64,000 bases of DNA from Xenopus tropicalis. Taxonomy: Eukaryota > Chordata > Amphibia > Anura > Pipidae. Position numbers and translations under genes: made by a program. The notes under the pieces were generated by a model. It ran no database searches and was not told where the DNA came from. It saw nothing but the letters and a program-made list of their open reading frames with translations. This document shows, one piece after another, positions 43,276-55,326 of the stretch. Each line of letters begins with the position of its first letter. The first letter of the stretch is position 1. The DNA is taken from positions 54,387,358 through 54,451,357 of the forward strand of contig NC_030683.2 in the NCBI RefSeq assembly GCF_000004195.4. The letters run 5' to 3'.

Positions 43276-43442
43276 GCATGTATATTGTAAGCTCTTTTGG
43301 GCAGGGCCCTCTTCACCTCTTGTATCGGTTACTGATTGCTTTATATGTTACTCTGTATGTCCAATGTATGAAACCCACTTATTGTACAGAGCTGCGGAAT
43401 ATGTTGGCGCTTTATAAATAAATGTTAATGTAATGTAATGTA
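43276..43442 (+). repeat. LINE/SINE 3' tail, long copy
   Basis: ATTGTAAGCTCTTTTGGGCA, GGGCCCTCTTCACCTCTTGT, CTTATTGTACAGAGCTGCGG, ATGTTGGCGCTTTATAAATA and a TGTAATGTAATG tail. The layout parallels L2-type 3' ends, which frog SINEs also borrow. The full-length body is absent. Confidence 0.8.
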
Positions 43443-43573
43443 AATGCTAAGTTTGGTCCATTAAATCTTGCCCAATGCAACAATACTGACACAAAAGTAA
43501 TGCCCATTTGGCAAATTGCTTGCAAGCAGTGATAGATGTAATCTTTAATGCATTTTACTTGCACTTTGCAGTG

Positions 43574-44000
43574 TTAAAGGAACAGTAACACCAAAAAATT
43601 AAAGAGTTTTAAAGAAATTAAATATAATGTACTGTTGCCCTGCACTGGTAAAAGTTGTGTGTTTGCTACAGTAACTCTACTATAGTTTATATGTGATAAG
43701 CTGCTGTGTAGCCCCGGGGGCAGCCATTCAAGCTGGAAAAAAGGAGAAAAGGCACAGGTTACATAGCAGATAACGGATAAGTTCTGTAGAATACAATAGT
43801 GTTTTATCTGTTATCTGCTAAGTGCCTGTGCCTTTTCTCCTTTGAATGGCTGCCCCCATGGCTACATAGCTGCATTTTTTATATAAACTATAATAGTGTT
43901 TCTAAAGCAAACACACCAGTTGTACCAGTGCAGGGCAGCAGTACATTATATTGGAATTTCTTTTATACACTTGAATTTTTTGGTGTTACTGTTCCTTTAA
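43574..44000. mobile_element. TTAA MITE, AGGAACAGTAACACCA family (copy 3, intact)
   Basis: TTAA at 43574-43577 and 43997-44000; inverted ends AAGGAACAGTAACACCAAAA and TTTTTTGGTGTTACTGTTCC. Internal arms AAAAAGGAGAAAAGGCACAG and TGTGCCTTTTCTCC pair. Oriented as a mirror of copy 1. Confidence 0.92.
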
Positions 44001-44222
44001 TAACAGCTTTAGCATCTGGTTTGCTTGATGACTCACTTAGTCCATATCATATATTGATGTAGCCTTATAGTGGAACCACGTCCAGCCAGGTTCCCTAACG
44101 TCAATGCTTGCACTTGTGCATTATTCATAATAATGCTGGTTATCATTTTTCAGTGTAACAGTCTTCATTAGACAGCCTACATTGTGAATGTTAATTGCAC
44201 ATAAGGCACTTTTAAGACCTGC
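44001..44222. other. Short unique spacer
   Basis: Nothing recognised. Confidence 0.3.
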
Positions 44223-44720
44223 TTAAAGGAGACATATCATATAATAATTAAGAATGTACCAGTGAATTATACTCCTCTAGATATAGAAGGATTGTGCTTA
44301 AAAAAGTTGTGTTTCGGACTGATTTATCAACAAATTCCAAAGCCCCACTAGTCCCGCCCCTCCACTTCCTGCTGGCTGAATTCTCTGGATGTGCAGCACA
44401 GTACACAGCACTATAATATAAGAACCAGCAGATAGTCTGACCTGATAGGGAACTGAAGTCTGTCTTTGCTTGTGTGAATGCAAGGCTGCGATTGGCTGTC
44501 CTCCTCCTACTGTGCTTCTGGAAGGGACTGTTAGGACACACCCACCCTTCATGTTAAACACCACAGAGAACTGATAGGATCTATAGGGAGCTCCAATAAA
44601 TGGGCCATTTTTGCAGACAGTATTCAATTTTAGCCCAAAGTGAAACCAGCACCATATATTATTCATAATTGCCTACAAAATTAGTGTTTTTTTCTCCATT
44701 TATCAACATGTCTCCTTTAA
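44223..44720. mobile_element. TTAA MITE (TTAAAGGAGACATAT), intact
   Basis: Begins TTAAAGGAGACATATCAT and ends CATGTCTCCTTTAA; TTAA at 44223-44226 and 44717-44720. The interior is unrelated to the other TTAA families except for the TTAAAGG start. Minus-strand frames at 44248-44541 and 44298-44666 lie wholly inside and have no domain. Confidence 0.85.
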
Positions 44721-45249
44721 AGGTGGTGTTATTATTTTCTGTCAAATTAACAACATTTTCATTTACATCTGCAAATGATCAAATTAGCAATCTTTCTTAC
44801 AATCAATAAGGTTGCTAAATAGTTTTAGGATTGTGTAAAGAAAAATTGTTCACACCATGGAATACATTTTTTTTTATCGTGAATAAATATTTTTCCATTA
44901 AAGAGTTTTATTAGATTCCCTCTAAGACTAATAAACAGTACCATTGTTATTCCTGGTGCTTTTGATGGCTGCAAGAGGTCCAGTGGTATTTCCAGTTTAT
45001 CAAATTCATAATAAAAGCTGAGCGGCAAAGCCTACAAACAATCTTCAATTTAGAGTTTCTTGTTAGTAATCACAATTAATATATCTTAATGCAGTATGAA
45101 ACATTATAGTCAGCATAAAACTATACTCATCAAGGTTGCCAAGGCTATTTGCTATCCCCTTTACAGTGATTTTGGTAGTGAGGTAGTTAAACACAGTTCT
45201 TTAAACAGTTTATGAACCCTTTCTACCCACTCTTAGTTTTCTCCCCCTG
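44721..45249. other. Unique sequence, no gene seen
   Basis: Nothing recognised; AT-rich. Confidence 0.35.
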
Positions 45250-46050
45250 TTAGATCTGATTTAGTGGGAAATAATATAAAATGAAGGAAAATAAGAGCTG
45301 GATCTCTAGGGAATATCAGCACAGGCTGTTTAGAGAAATTACCGTTTTCTGTTTTCACTCCAAAACAGTTATTTTCTTTTGGGGAGGGGTTCTTAAAAGC
45401 TTTTTTACTTCTTCAAAAAAAGGCAGTGGGGAAAATTAATTTAATTGCTCATATTTTTAAGGTGCAATGAGAGTAGAGAGACAGCCTTGTTAAGGAGGGG
45501 GTTGTTTTTTGCATCTTTCATTTGTTCCTGTTTGCTGAATACAGGCAATGCAGAACGCAAAAGGGCAGAGCGCATATAAGTCTGCCTGACGCTTCCTATA
45601 ACTCTATTATATTACCATCTGGCTCTTTTATATGTAGTATTCGGGAGTGAATATAAAAAATGATCTAGAGCTGAAATTATTTCCTTGATAACACTTGTTT
45701 TAAACACCGCGACACTAAATAGCTGAAAAGTCTCAAAAGTGAATGCATAACGCATATAAAAGCCACAAGCAAACCAACATAAATTCTTAAGATTAAAGCC
45801 ATAACTCCTGGGGAAAGGTGGGAAAACGCATGCTCCGATAAATCTGTTTATAATAGTATTTGGGTTCCAGCAACAGCTTTCATTGTTCTCAAGTGAGTAA
45901 CATATAAAACAATGCATTTCAAGTGTTATTGCAATTCCTTACGGAGCCTGGTTCTATCTACATATTGGCTGTCAAATGCATCTCTGTCAGGAGCACAAAG
46001 GCACTGTTTGATAGTGGTGAAGCTGATCTTGGATTAACTCTTCTGCTGTT
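45250..46050. other. Candidate conserved non-coding region
   Basis: Long repeat-free region with CTGATTTAGTGGGAAATAAT, AAATTAATTTAATTGCTC, AACGCATATAAAAGCC, AATAGCTGAAAAG and ATCTTGGATTAACTC. A minus-strand frame at 45612-45917 (101 codons) has no domain. Density of TAAT cores and lack of transposon debris over 800 bases are the only evidence. Confidence 0.3.
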
Positions 46051-46407
46051 AGGATGAATACCAGGGCACCCTATTGTGTGATGCCTTGGGGATGCATAGA
46101 AAGTGCTAATTCATTAGAACAAACAAAATATTAAAGCATTAAGTGTATGTACTCTGTATGTACTATTCAGTAGTCTACACTGTACCTGAAGGTTCTTTAG
46201 CACATAAGGAACTATGGAATTGAGCTATGGGGGTTATAAGCAATACAAAATGTAATACTAATTTTTTACACTACTTTGTAGTTATTTTATATTAAAGTTC
46301 TTTTTTTTAGGTTTATTTTGGTCCACATATGTGTTGTTTTGGTCCCACTGAAAATCACAAACAACAAACTTCAGTGATACATCTTAAGTATCAATTAATA
46401 CAATAAT
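46051..46407. other. Unique sequence, no gene seen
   Basis: Nothing recognised. Confidence 0.35.
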
Positions 46408-47561
46408 AATTGTTCGCGAACTTTTAGCAATGTTCGCAATTTTGGGTTCGCCTTAGCTGGAGCCAAATTTTGACCTCTCACCCCAGAGCCAGCAGATACA
46501 TGGCAGCCAATCAGGCAGCTCTTCTTCCTGGACCATCCCCGGACCACTCCCTTCCATGTATAAACCGAAGCCCAGCAGCCATTTTACATTCTTCCTGTGT
46601 GTGCTTGATGAGTTAACATAGGGAGAGAGCTGTGCAGGGGTTTGAGGGACAGTTTAGGTAGCTTTGCTGACTAGTAATCTACTTTCTACTGCTCTGTATT
46701 AGCACATAGGGAGAGAGCTGTGCAGGGGTTTGAGGGACAGTTTAGGTAGCTTTGCTGACTAGTAATGTTCTGTATGTAGCTGCTGTGGGCAGCTGTCCTG
46801 CTGATCTCATCTGCTGTAACCCAATAGTCCTTGTAAGGACTGCTTTTATTTTCTGATTACTGTTACTCTTCTTTTCATTGTGTACTGCAGCTCCGTCTGT
46901 GTGTGTTGGACACAGACATAGTAGTGCACCAGCACCAACCAATCATTCACATAATTTTTTTTTATTTGTGTTTTTTTACTTTGCTACTGTAATTTATAGA
47001 GCCCAGTGCTATTAGTCTAGCTGTGTTGGGGACTGGTGTGCTGCTCCTAGTAGTTCACCCCCAGCACCAACCAAACACGTTACACATAGTAGTGACATTG
47101 CATTGCAATAAAATCACCTGAGCGACATTTTTCCACCAGCAATAATATATTCTGTATCCACTACTGCGGCGTTTTGTCTTTGCGTGTGAACCGGCTGTAA
47201 CCTTTACACGACTTGATTGGCATATAGACGCCGGACGTTTTAAAGCAGTTTATTACACAAGTTTAGAAATGTAGTGTGATTTCTGTCCTTTACAGCACAA
47301 AACGCAACGCTGTGTCAACAACGTATTTTTTAGAGAAATTTTTGCCCTTGATCCCCCTCCGGCATGCCACTGTCCAGGTCGTGGCACCCTTCAAACAACT
47401 TTAAAATCAGTTTTCTGGCCAGAAATGGCTTTTCTAGGTTTTAAAGTTCGCCTTCTCATTGAAGTCTATGGGGTTCGCAAAGTTCGCAAAAGTTTGCACT
47501 TTTTGGCAGAAGTTCGTGAACGGGTTCACGAACTTTTTTTGTGAGGTTCGCTACATCTCTA
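46408..47561. mobile_element. Long hAT copy, TAGAGATGTAGCGAAC family
   Basis: The right end GAGGTTCGCTACATCTCTA is complete; the left begins abruptly at ATTGTTCGCGAACTTTTAGC without the terminal TAGAGATGTAGC, so it is left-truncated. Its right 200 bases invert to the left part of 27.97 kb (CCCCATAGACTTCAATG, GCCACGACCTGGACAGTGGC), and 46.41-47.16 kb inverts to 12.59-13.08 kb. An ~88-bp direct duplication (ACATAGGGAGAGAGCTGTGC) lies at 46614-46766. No transposase similarity was found. Confidence 0.85.
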
Positions 47562-47599
47562 GTCTACATTGGTGAATGTACCAGCTAAGGTAACATTAA

Positions 47600-48070
47600 G
47601 AAGACCATAGAGTGCAAGTGCAGCATGCAAAGTGCAATTTTGGACGCAGGTTACCATGCTTTTTGCCCACAATGCATAATTTCACTCAAAATTGTAGCAT
47701 AATAGAGTCCATGAGCTGGCAATGTACATGACTCAGTTTTGGCCAATACATTAAAAGCACACAATTGCATGTGTACTTCTACATGAATAGCTGTAGATGC
47801 AACTGCACTGGAAATATTTGCTGTCCGAATGTCATCATTTCCGGTGCTCAGAATCATACTTATGTCTTTGCTTGATTCCTTAGGGCAAGTATGCTGCATC
47901 TATTGATGCAGGACACCGTGGGAACCCCGGAGCTACCATGTCAATAGATACACTGCACACAATTCATCCGAACAGACTGGCAGGGTGCATTGGCATAAGC
48001 GCAAGAAGAGGGTTTAGACGCAAGTAATTTAAGTGAATGGGATCATGGCAAAAGTGGCAAAAACCACAAC
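47600..48070. repeat. Dispersed repeat, GTGCAAAGTGCAATTTT family (copy 1)
   Basis: GCATGCAAAGTGCAATTTTG, GCCCACAATGCATAATTTCA, TAGGGCAAGTATGCTGCATC and TATTGATGCAGGACACC occur in the order of corresponding blocks at 62.19-62.64 kb. Possibly an old palindromic element: AGCATGCAAAGTGC-like words recur inverted. Ends unclear. Confidence 0.5.
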
Positions 48071-49904
48071 TGTGGTTGCTATTAATAAATTAGCTTTCAA
48101 ATGTATACAGTTGGTACCACACACCTAATATACAATTCGATCAATGCCACCTTAAATATATAATTATATAAATGTATAAATATATATAATGGGTGGGGGC
48201 ATATAAAAGGTGTTTAAAAACAATAAAAACAACTAAATAAGAAACCCCAAATATTAATACTTCACTCAGGCCATACTGTGTTAATTAATATGAATGAGAA
48301 ACCTCAACAGAAGCTTTATTGATCTTTGCATAGTCCAGAAAGATGCGATGGACACCATGCATTTATATATCTATATATGCATAGGGAATAATGTACCACC
48401 TATTGTAAAATATAAGGATATTTTAAGTCATGGAGGAGTTCTTAGACCATAAAAAGGCACAGGCCAAAGGTAGAGTGCTTTTATAAAGGTCATGGAACTC
48501 CAATCTGACATCTAATATACTCATGTTTTACAACTGGGTATATTATATTAATACAAAAGTTTCGGTAAGTTATGTGACACAAATTACATGTAATTATGAT
48601 GTAATTAATGCACCGATTATAATGGACATCATAATGGATGACATCACTAAATATCCTGTATATAATTTACAGGGAATTTATAGCCCCGGTGTGTTATATG
48701 TAATATTATTATTATTATTATAGTATATAATACACTTTTATTGTAGTATATATATTGTTGATTACATCTTTCTACATTATGTTAATCTAGCATAATAAAA
48801 CTGCTCCGAGTTTTCCCACAATTAAAAGTTATTTACTTAACACAGCATAATCTGAGAGTGGTTTTGGTTTCTGGGTATATCTTTTTTACTTTTAGTAAAA
48901 ATAAATACCTCACTGTGCATTAAGATGCATTTTCACAGAAAAAGTGTTAAGGCATGTACCATTTTGTTCTACCATTTTACATCAGCATTGGTTCACTTCT
49001 TCAAGGTGACAGTGCTACTACATGGAATCTGGCAGCATTTCATGTATATCAGATATTCCCATTCCTGCTTAGCTCCCAGCCTTAAAGAAGGTCTCCATGT
49101 TGTTACCATGACACAAAGCAGGTATGACAGATTTGAAGGGAGGGGGCCAGGGAAATTTCATTGCTGGAAGCAGTTCAATCAAACTTAGCTTAACAATAAT
49201 GCACCACTTCCTCATCCCTCATCACAAATGAAACGAGATGGATGAAAATATGATAAATTAGCTTTCCTTGTGTTGATATAAATACTGTTCAGCATTCCAA
49301 CAACACAATGTAAAACAGATCCGCTAGTTGAGTGTTTGCAAAGAATTACTAAAATCTTTCCAAAAAAAATATGCATTAAACAGAGAGGCTGCTTTTAACT
49401 CTCACAATGCCATGGTGTCTGTTCTGTACTGCAGATACTGAGGGACACCTAATAAAAATTTAGATAGAAAGGAAAACGTAATACAGTTTACTTTAGTAAC
49501 ACTGAGGTGGTAACTAGAAAGTTTAGAATTCCTAAGTCTGCCAACTCCCGTCTTTATACCGTGACTAAAATTGCAATATTTAAAAATACAACACATACAC
49601 AAACAATATTCAATTGAGCTTATTGTGTTCATTATAAACCACTCCTTCCAGAATTAAATTGAAATCTTGATTCTGCGATTGCAGCCTTAAATAATAACAG
49701 AAACACAATCCTTCGGGTGCAACTGCCTCCTCCCACAAGAGCTCTATAGGTTTGTGGTCTGGTTGTCCCTTTTCCCTACAAGAAAGGTTTTGTATAACTT
49801 AGAGATATGTTTCTGATCACTGACCTGCTTTATAATAAATTTTGCACAAATCAAGTGCTGACCATAGGTGATGTCTTGATTTTTATGCACATATTCTTAT
49901 TTAT
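48071..49904. other. 1.8 kb of mostly unique AT-rich sequence
   Basis: An ATT/TTA microsatellite at 48704-48720 and TATATA-rich DNA at 48155-48190. No gene, no transposon ends recognised. Confidence 0.4.
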
Positions 49905-49965
49905 ACATAGTTAAGTAAGGTTAAAAAAAAGACCAAAGTCCATCAAGTTCAACTCAAGTGCACAT
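49905..49965. repeat. LINE-tail fragment
   Basis: GTTAAGTAAGGTTAAAAAAAAGACC..AAAGTCCATCAAGTTCAACTC resembles, in inverse, the GTTGAACTTGATGGAC..CAACCT tail at 33.53 kb. Likely an inverted 3' scrap of the same LINE group. Confidence 0.5.
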
Positions 49966-50009
49966 ATATACATATACTCATACACATACCGATTTATACA
50001 CTCACAAAT

Positions 50010-52300
50010 AGCGTGGTTATAGGGGATTTAATTATTAGGAAAGTGGATAGGGTAATCTGTCATCCAGATCGCTACAACTGTTTGCTGTCTGGGTTGACGA
50101 ATTATTGGGTGGGGCTGGACATGATCCAACTGTCTTGGTATATATTGGTACTAATGACAAAATTAATGGTAGATGGAGGACTTTAAAAAGTGAGTTAAGG
50201 GATCTGGGCTTAAGATTAATGAAAGTCCATCCAATGTCATTATTTCTGAAGTTTTGCCTGTGCCACATGCAAGTTTAGGGAGACAGTGGGAGCTTATTGA
50301 GCTTAATGCGTGGCTAAAGTCTTGGTGTAGGAAGGAAGGGTTTGGGTCATAGAACACTGGACTGACTTTTCTTTGCGGTACAATCGGTGAGATTGCTATT
50401 CAATGGAAGGGGGTCCACTGTGATAGGGGAATGAATGTCTTAGAAGCCATGTGCTAAAGAAATTACCAGAGTCAGCAACGGGGAGGGTGCGGAATCCCTC
50501 TGGGTAGAGATTTTAGCAGGGCTAAAGGTTACAAAAAAAAATTATCATTGGTGTATGCTATAAACTACCCCATATAAGTGAGGAGGATGAGGCCCAGCTA
50601 CTATTGCAAATGGAGGAGGCTTCACAACTACAGTAGCTCAAGTTCTTATTATGGGTTGTGGCATGCTGTCTGCTGGGGACATTAGCTATGGTAGGCAGGT
50701 ATGCAGAGGATCAGGAGCACAAGAGACAGGGACAACACATGTGACATCACGTTTTTCTCTCAGAGAGCACACTCCTCCCAACATAAACATAACAGTTCAC
50801 AGTTCAACAGCAAACAGTTCATCAAACATATTTATGATTTGCCCCTTATTTAGGGCTCTCACCTTCCAGGGTAACTCTTATACTGTGGAACTTTTTCCCA
50901 TCTCATCATCCCCAATGACCTTCACACTGCCATGGCAACTCTCACACTCGCGAACACTCGGGCTACTCAATCAGCCTTGCTGTCTCTCCCCTCCTGGGAT
51001 AACAGCTCACCAGCTTCTGGCACACTTTCATAAATGTAGTCACGGCTTGGTCTGCTCCTTGCAGTGGCAGGCAGCACCCCCAAGCCCCTCTGAGAGTTCC
51101 TCACACAGGCCCTGTGCCCTGCTCTGAGAGACCTTTTCTTTGGGTGACCCTTCACTTGGTTATCTAACTTCTCTGGGTGATGCCTCACTTGGTCATAACT
51201 CCCTCTGCTCCTTGGAGTGGCAGGTGGCAACCCCAGCCCCTCTGGGTGTTCCTCACACAGGCAGGCAGCCTTCCTGCCCTGTGCCCTGCTCTGAGAGTGA
51301 ACCCCTCTCTCTGACTCCCCAATCACCCCCTATGCCGTGTAATCCCACAGCTATTTTATTTGCTGCTCACCCACAACCTAATCAGGCAGCTACCTACAGC
51401 TGGCCAACTGAAAATACTAACTGGAGTACGGAATGGAGGACCTATCTTATTAACCCTCCATTTACTCCAGGGACTCACCTATCAAGTTTTCCTAAGCCCC
51501 TTCCATGAAAATATCATTAGCTGTTGCAAAACCAGGTATTTTACCTGGTGCTACTTGTTTCCCACCTTTAACACAGGTGGAAAATACATCAAACATTGTC
51601 CTTAGTGCTTGCATCTCTCACAGGGGGGATTTAATTATTCAGACATTGAAGTAATGGGGTGGCTAAGTCAGAAAAAGCTAGTAGATTTGTAAATATGCTA
51701 ACTGACAACTTTTTATTTCAGGCGGTTCAAGAACCTACTAGGAATGATTCTTTTTAGTGACTTAACATTGTCGCTTTTGAGATAATGTTGCAGAGACAGA
51801 TCTATAAGGGAGTAACTAAAACCAAATCTTGAACTTTTGTCTTATACTGTACTGGCAAACGTTGCCAGTATAAGGGCATCTCTGCAATGTAGCTACTGGG
51901 AAAGGAAACTTTCATCAGGTACAAGGAAGCCAATAAAGCATGCAAACAAGCTATCAGGCAAGCTAAAATAGAGATGGAAAGGGATATTGCAGCTAGGAGT
52001 AAAATTATTTACATTTTTTTAAAATATGTAAATAGTAACAAAATGACGTATAAAAGGCCCCCCCTTTATATTAGAGAAACGAAACTTTAATTTGAAGGTG
52101 GGTTTTGTAGGTGGGTTTTCACAGTGAGGGCAGTGAGGTTGAGGAATGCCCTTCCTAGTGATGTGGTAATGGCAGACTCTGTTAATGCCTTTAAGAGGGG
52201 CCTGGATAAGTTTTTGAACAATCAGAATATCCAAGGCTATTGTGATACTAATATCAACAGTTAGTATTGATGTTATGATATAAACTATATATATCAGTAT
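50010..52300 (+). mobile_element. CR1-like LINE relic, split by a solo LTR
   Basis: Translated pieces follow a CR1/L2 order. ORF1 esterase-like part: VVIGD-L-IIRKVDR at 50013, where the GDS serine position reads Leu, and IGTND at 50144-50158 in another frame. ORF2 endonuclease: ESLWVEILAG, GVCYKLPHISEEDEAQLLLQ at 50490-50610, continuing after the LTR with NMLTDN and FQAVQEPTRND near 51700. Linker: KEANKACKQAIRQAKIEMER at 51925-51984. The RT domain is absent; C-terminal VRAVRLRNALPSDVVMADSV and FKRGLDKF at 52115-52210 close the element. Many stops and frameshifts make it inactive. Esterase domains in CR1-group ORF1 are established knowledge. Confidence 0.88.
50657..51622. mobile_element. Solo LTR (966 bp) inside the CR1 relic
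   Basis: The segment begins TGTGGCATGCTGTC and ends GCATCTCTCACA, giving the TG...CA boundary with a TGTG/CACA inverted end. Removing it joins the endonuclease text ...ATTATGGG to GGGATTTAATTATTCAGACA, restoring the expected GDFNYPDI-like reading. Flanking bases are G runs (GGGT and GGGG), so a 4-5 bp duplication is plausible but not readable. Inside, CTGCTCCTTG.AGTGGCAGG..CCTGTGCCCTGCTCTGAGAG is tandemly duplicated (51052-51130 and 51208-51298). No internal retroviral or gypsy genes remain; the superfamily is undetermined. Confidence 0.8.
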
Positions 52301-52369
52301 TCATACTGATTGTAGACCGCAAGGAAACTTTAAGTGTCTTTGGATAACAAAGCACTGCATATGCTTTTC

Positions 52370-52455
52370 CAGTGGCGATTGCTGGTGGGAAAGCATTTCA
52401 GGGAGATCTGTTACCTGCAGTAGCTAAGACAAATCTCCCTGTGTGCCACCCTTAA
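52370..52455. mobile_element. GGGCTCTGGCACAC family, end fragment
   Basis: GGCGATTGCTGGTGGGAAAG, GACAAATCTCCCTGTGTGCC and ACCC followed by TTA match the right end of the 4.98-kb family. The left half is missing. Confidence 0.6.
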
Positions 52456-53032
52456 AGGCATTAATAGAATCATCACAGCATCATCCTGCAGAGCATTCCA
52501 CAATCTCACTTCCCTCAGTGACACAGACACCCCAACATGAAAATATTACATACCAAAAAGGAATAATGCATAATGCAATATAATCACTAAAATTCAATAA
52601 AACCAATCAAAGCAAACATTTAAAACACATTTGCTCAGTGAGGTTGCTGGTCAGAAATCCAGTTCAACTACTTTAATTGTGCAAAGATTGTATGACAAAA
52701 ACAAGCAGTGCCAAATAATACAGGAAAAGATTACTGCATCTGCACCTGGTACTGCAGCTCATATCTGCATACTGTGGTACTTTAGTGTTGAAAACTGGAG
52801 CACCATAGGTTAAATAATAAGATAACTAATAATTATTCAGTTCCTAATTATTATAAACAAGCCCAAGCCACGAAAGCCTAATAGGCCATTACAACTTTTT
52901 CCATAAAGTATCAACAGCCTCAGGGTAAAACTTAATGCACTGCAGGGTGCCTAACATTTTGGAAGCACAAAACATTAGTCTTTCCTTGTCCTTTAACCAC
53001 ACTTTTTCAAAAAATACTGTCATTATAGCAGA
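52456..53032. other. Unique sequence, no gene seen
   Basis: Nothing recognised. Confidence 0.35.
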
Positions 53033-53300
53033 TTAAAGGACCAGTAAAACCAAAAAATGTTAAGGGATTTTGCATGAATTTATACATACAGTTACTATGC
53101 ACAGAAGGAAATGGTTTATTTGCTTTATAAACATTACAACATTTCAACTTGAAATTGGGCTGTAGGGTTTACATAGACGATAAGTTAGAAGCTCTGCAAA
53201 ATACAATGATTTTCATTCAGGAAGATAAATAGAGGTCAAATGTTGTTAATGGTTTCTACACTGGATACCCTTTCTCAGCTGGGCCCCCAAAATGGTGCTA
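53033..53300. mobile_element. TTAA-type MITE fragment (TTAAAGGACCAGTAAAACC)
   Basis: TTAAAGGACCAGTAAAACCAA is a clean left terminus of the TTAAAGG group; interior includes TTACATAGACGATAAGTTAG. No matching right end was found, so the right limit is arbitrary. Confidence 0.55.
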
Positions 53301-55253
53301 GGGGATTTTAAACAGGCAACATTGTTTATAGTCAAACACATTGGGTTATACCCACAGTCTGGCAGGTTGTAAGATAAACACTGATGGATATCAGTTAGTG
53401 GTCCAGATCTCCTTCAGTAATAATGTTCAGGGAGCAGAACACTAGACAGAACTCATTTTCTCATTGTGGTGCCTCCACTTTAAGACCAGTTTTGCCTACA
53501 ATATCACTAGCTCTCAATTCTAATTGGAGCACAAGGCTGCTCTTTTTAGATAAACTGTCTAATGTTCCTAGAACATAATATGACAATTGTCTTTTGATGT
53601 CTAACATCATTCATGGGGTACCTGTTCACAGATTTCTCTAAAAGGGATGTAACTTAAGGTCAGAAATCTTCACTGGGGCCTTGTTGTCCCAGGCTCCCTG
53701 GCAGACATCCAACCTGTTAGGCAGGTGGAGGCCAAAGAGGAAGAGCCTGGATGTTAAAATCACTATATTGAAGCTCACATGAAAAAATAATGGATATTAC
53801 TGGGCCAATGGGGAATGCTATCCCACCTAAGTACTACATAAGAGGGATTATTAAGTAGGGCATTTCCGTGCCATATGGGAATTTAACCCTATGGATCCCT
53901 ACATATACAAATATATCAAATCAGTATCTGTAATGAGTGAAAATAACAGGATACTAATAAAGCTTGTGTAACTAAATAAATTGTATTACAATAAAGAGTT
54001 AACGTTATGTGGTGATAACAGGCCTTTAGAAAGAGTGCAGTTGTGGAGGAAAAATGTTATTTAAAAACCCCGTTCTGCAACAGAATTCCAAAATATGTTT
54101 TTTTATTTAGTTTTGTATGTTTTATTTATTACATTGAAATATAATTTGCTGATGCAAAATACAACTCTTAAACCTTAAATTAGCTTTTAATTATTGTATT
54201 TTTTAATCAACCAAAAAATAATTCTAAATTTCCTGACAAACAACTCAATTGCAGTACACCAAATCAATTTTCTGATTAGTTGAGAAAATGTAGTCTTACG
54301 CTAAAGTAGGTACTCACTTTATGAGTAAACACAACTGCATCTTCAATATAATTTTTTTCAGATTTACATTATTTAATGTACTCCATTATCTAATGTATGT
54401 TTGCACAAGCTTTAATTTCCTACAGAGGGACTGACACCAAGAACATCTTGTTTTGGAAATGCCTACATGCTGAGCACTCACTACATTACTTTTCTCCCTT
54501 GGATCTCCTCTTGAAGCAGACCATATGCTGTTGCCTCCAAAGAACCTACTTGCCTTGGCACTGAATCGGTCTGTCCATCTCTCTCTCAGTATAAACTTGA
54601 GGAGTTTCAGTGCTGCAGAAGAGCTGTCAACATACCTATTAGCTTGATGTCTTTATTTGACCAGCCATCTGTGCCCAACGAGGGATAGGATAGACAGCCA
54701 GAGTGTCACATTGAGCTACTGCCTTTTCTCTTGCAAGAAATGTCACATTCTGGAATTGGGAAAGGAAGGACACAGACAAAATGACCTGTCCAACACCAGC
54801 AGATGTGAGATACCAGCGTTTCAGAATTAATGTCAACTCTTGGGACTAATTAAGTAAAAATAAAGAGCACAGAGAGAGAACATTTGTGCCATATTATGAA
54901 CAACTTTACCCACATTTTCAAAGCTCATCACTAACAAATGGCCCCTTACCTAAGAAGGTGTTAGAAGGGAATATTGTTTGAGATGCATTTTGCTTCCACT
55001 TTTTAACAACTGCACGTTTGCACAGCAGTAAAAAAGTGAACAAACAGAGCTACTATACTGTACAAGGCTGCTTTAAAAAGGTGTTTTTTTTTAGTTAAAA
55101 TATATTGAAAGGTATGGAATTTCACTGAGAATCCATGCCTGCCTGCAGAAGTGTGCTTATCACTAGTATAAATGCCTAATTCCTCATAAATTAAGTTTGT
55201 CTGGAATAAGGCATTTTGCTGTTGTTGTGTACTGCAAACATCATTATGTTTGT
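53301..55253. other. 2 kb of unique sequence, no gene seen
   Basis: Small frames only; 54639-54836 (minus) has no domain. No transposon ends found. Confidence 0.4.
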
Positions 55254-55296
55254 GTATATATGTCATTATATATGTCATTATATATGTCATTATACA
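55254..55296. repeat. 13-bp tandem repeat, about three units
   Basis: ATATATGTCATTAT-type units recur at 13-base spacing: TATATGTCATTA near 55256, 55269 and 55282. It explains the repeated YIMT residues of the overlapping minus-strand frame. Confidence 0.85.
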
Positions 55297-55326
55297 AAAT
55301 AATAGTAAACAAGGGCTGAAAGCCAT

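Noticed and set aside
44248..44666. Two minus-strand frames of 97 and 122 codons
   Set aside because: Both lie wholly within the TTAA MITE at 44223-44720 and overlap in different frames.
50651..51508. Frames of 119-158 codons on both strands as a proline-rich protein
   Set aside because: They fall within the solo LTR and derive from C/T-rich, internally duplicated LTR sequence.
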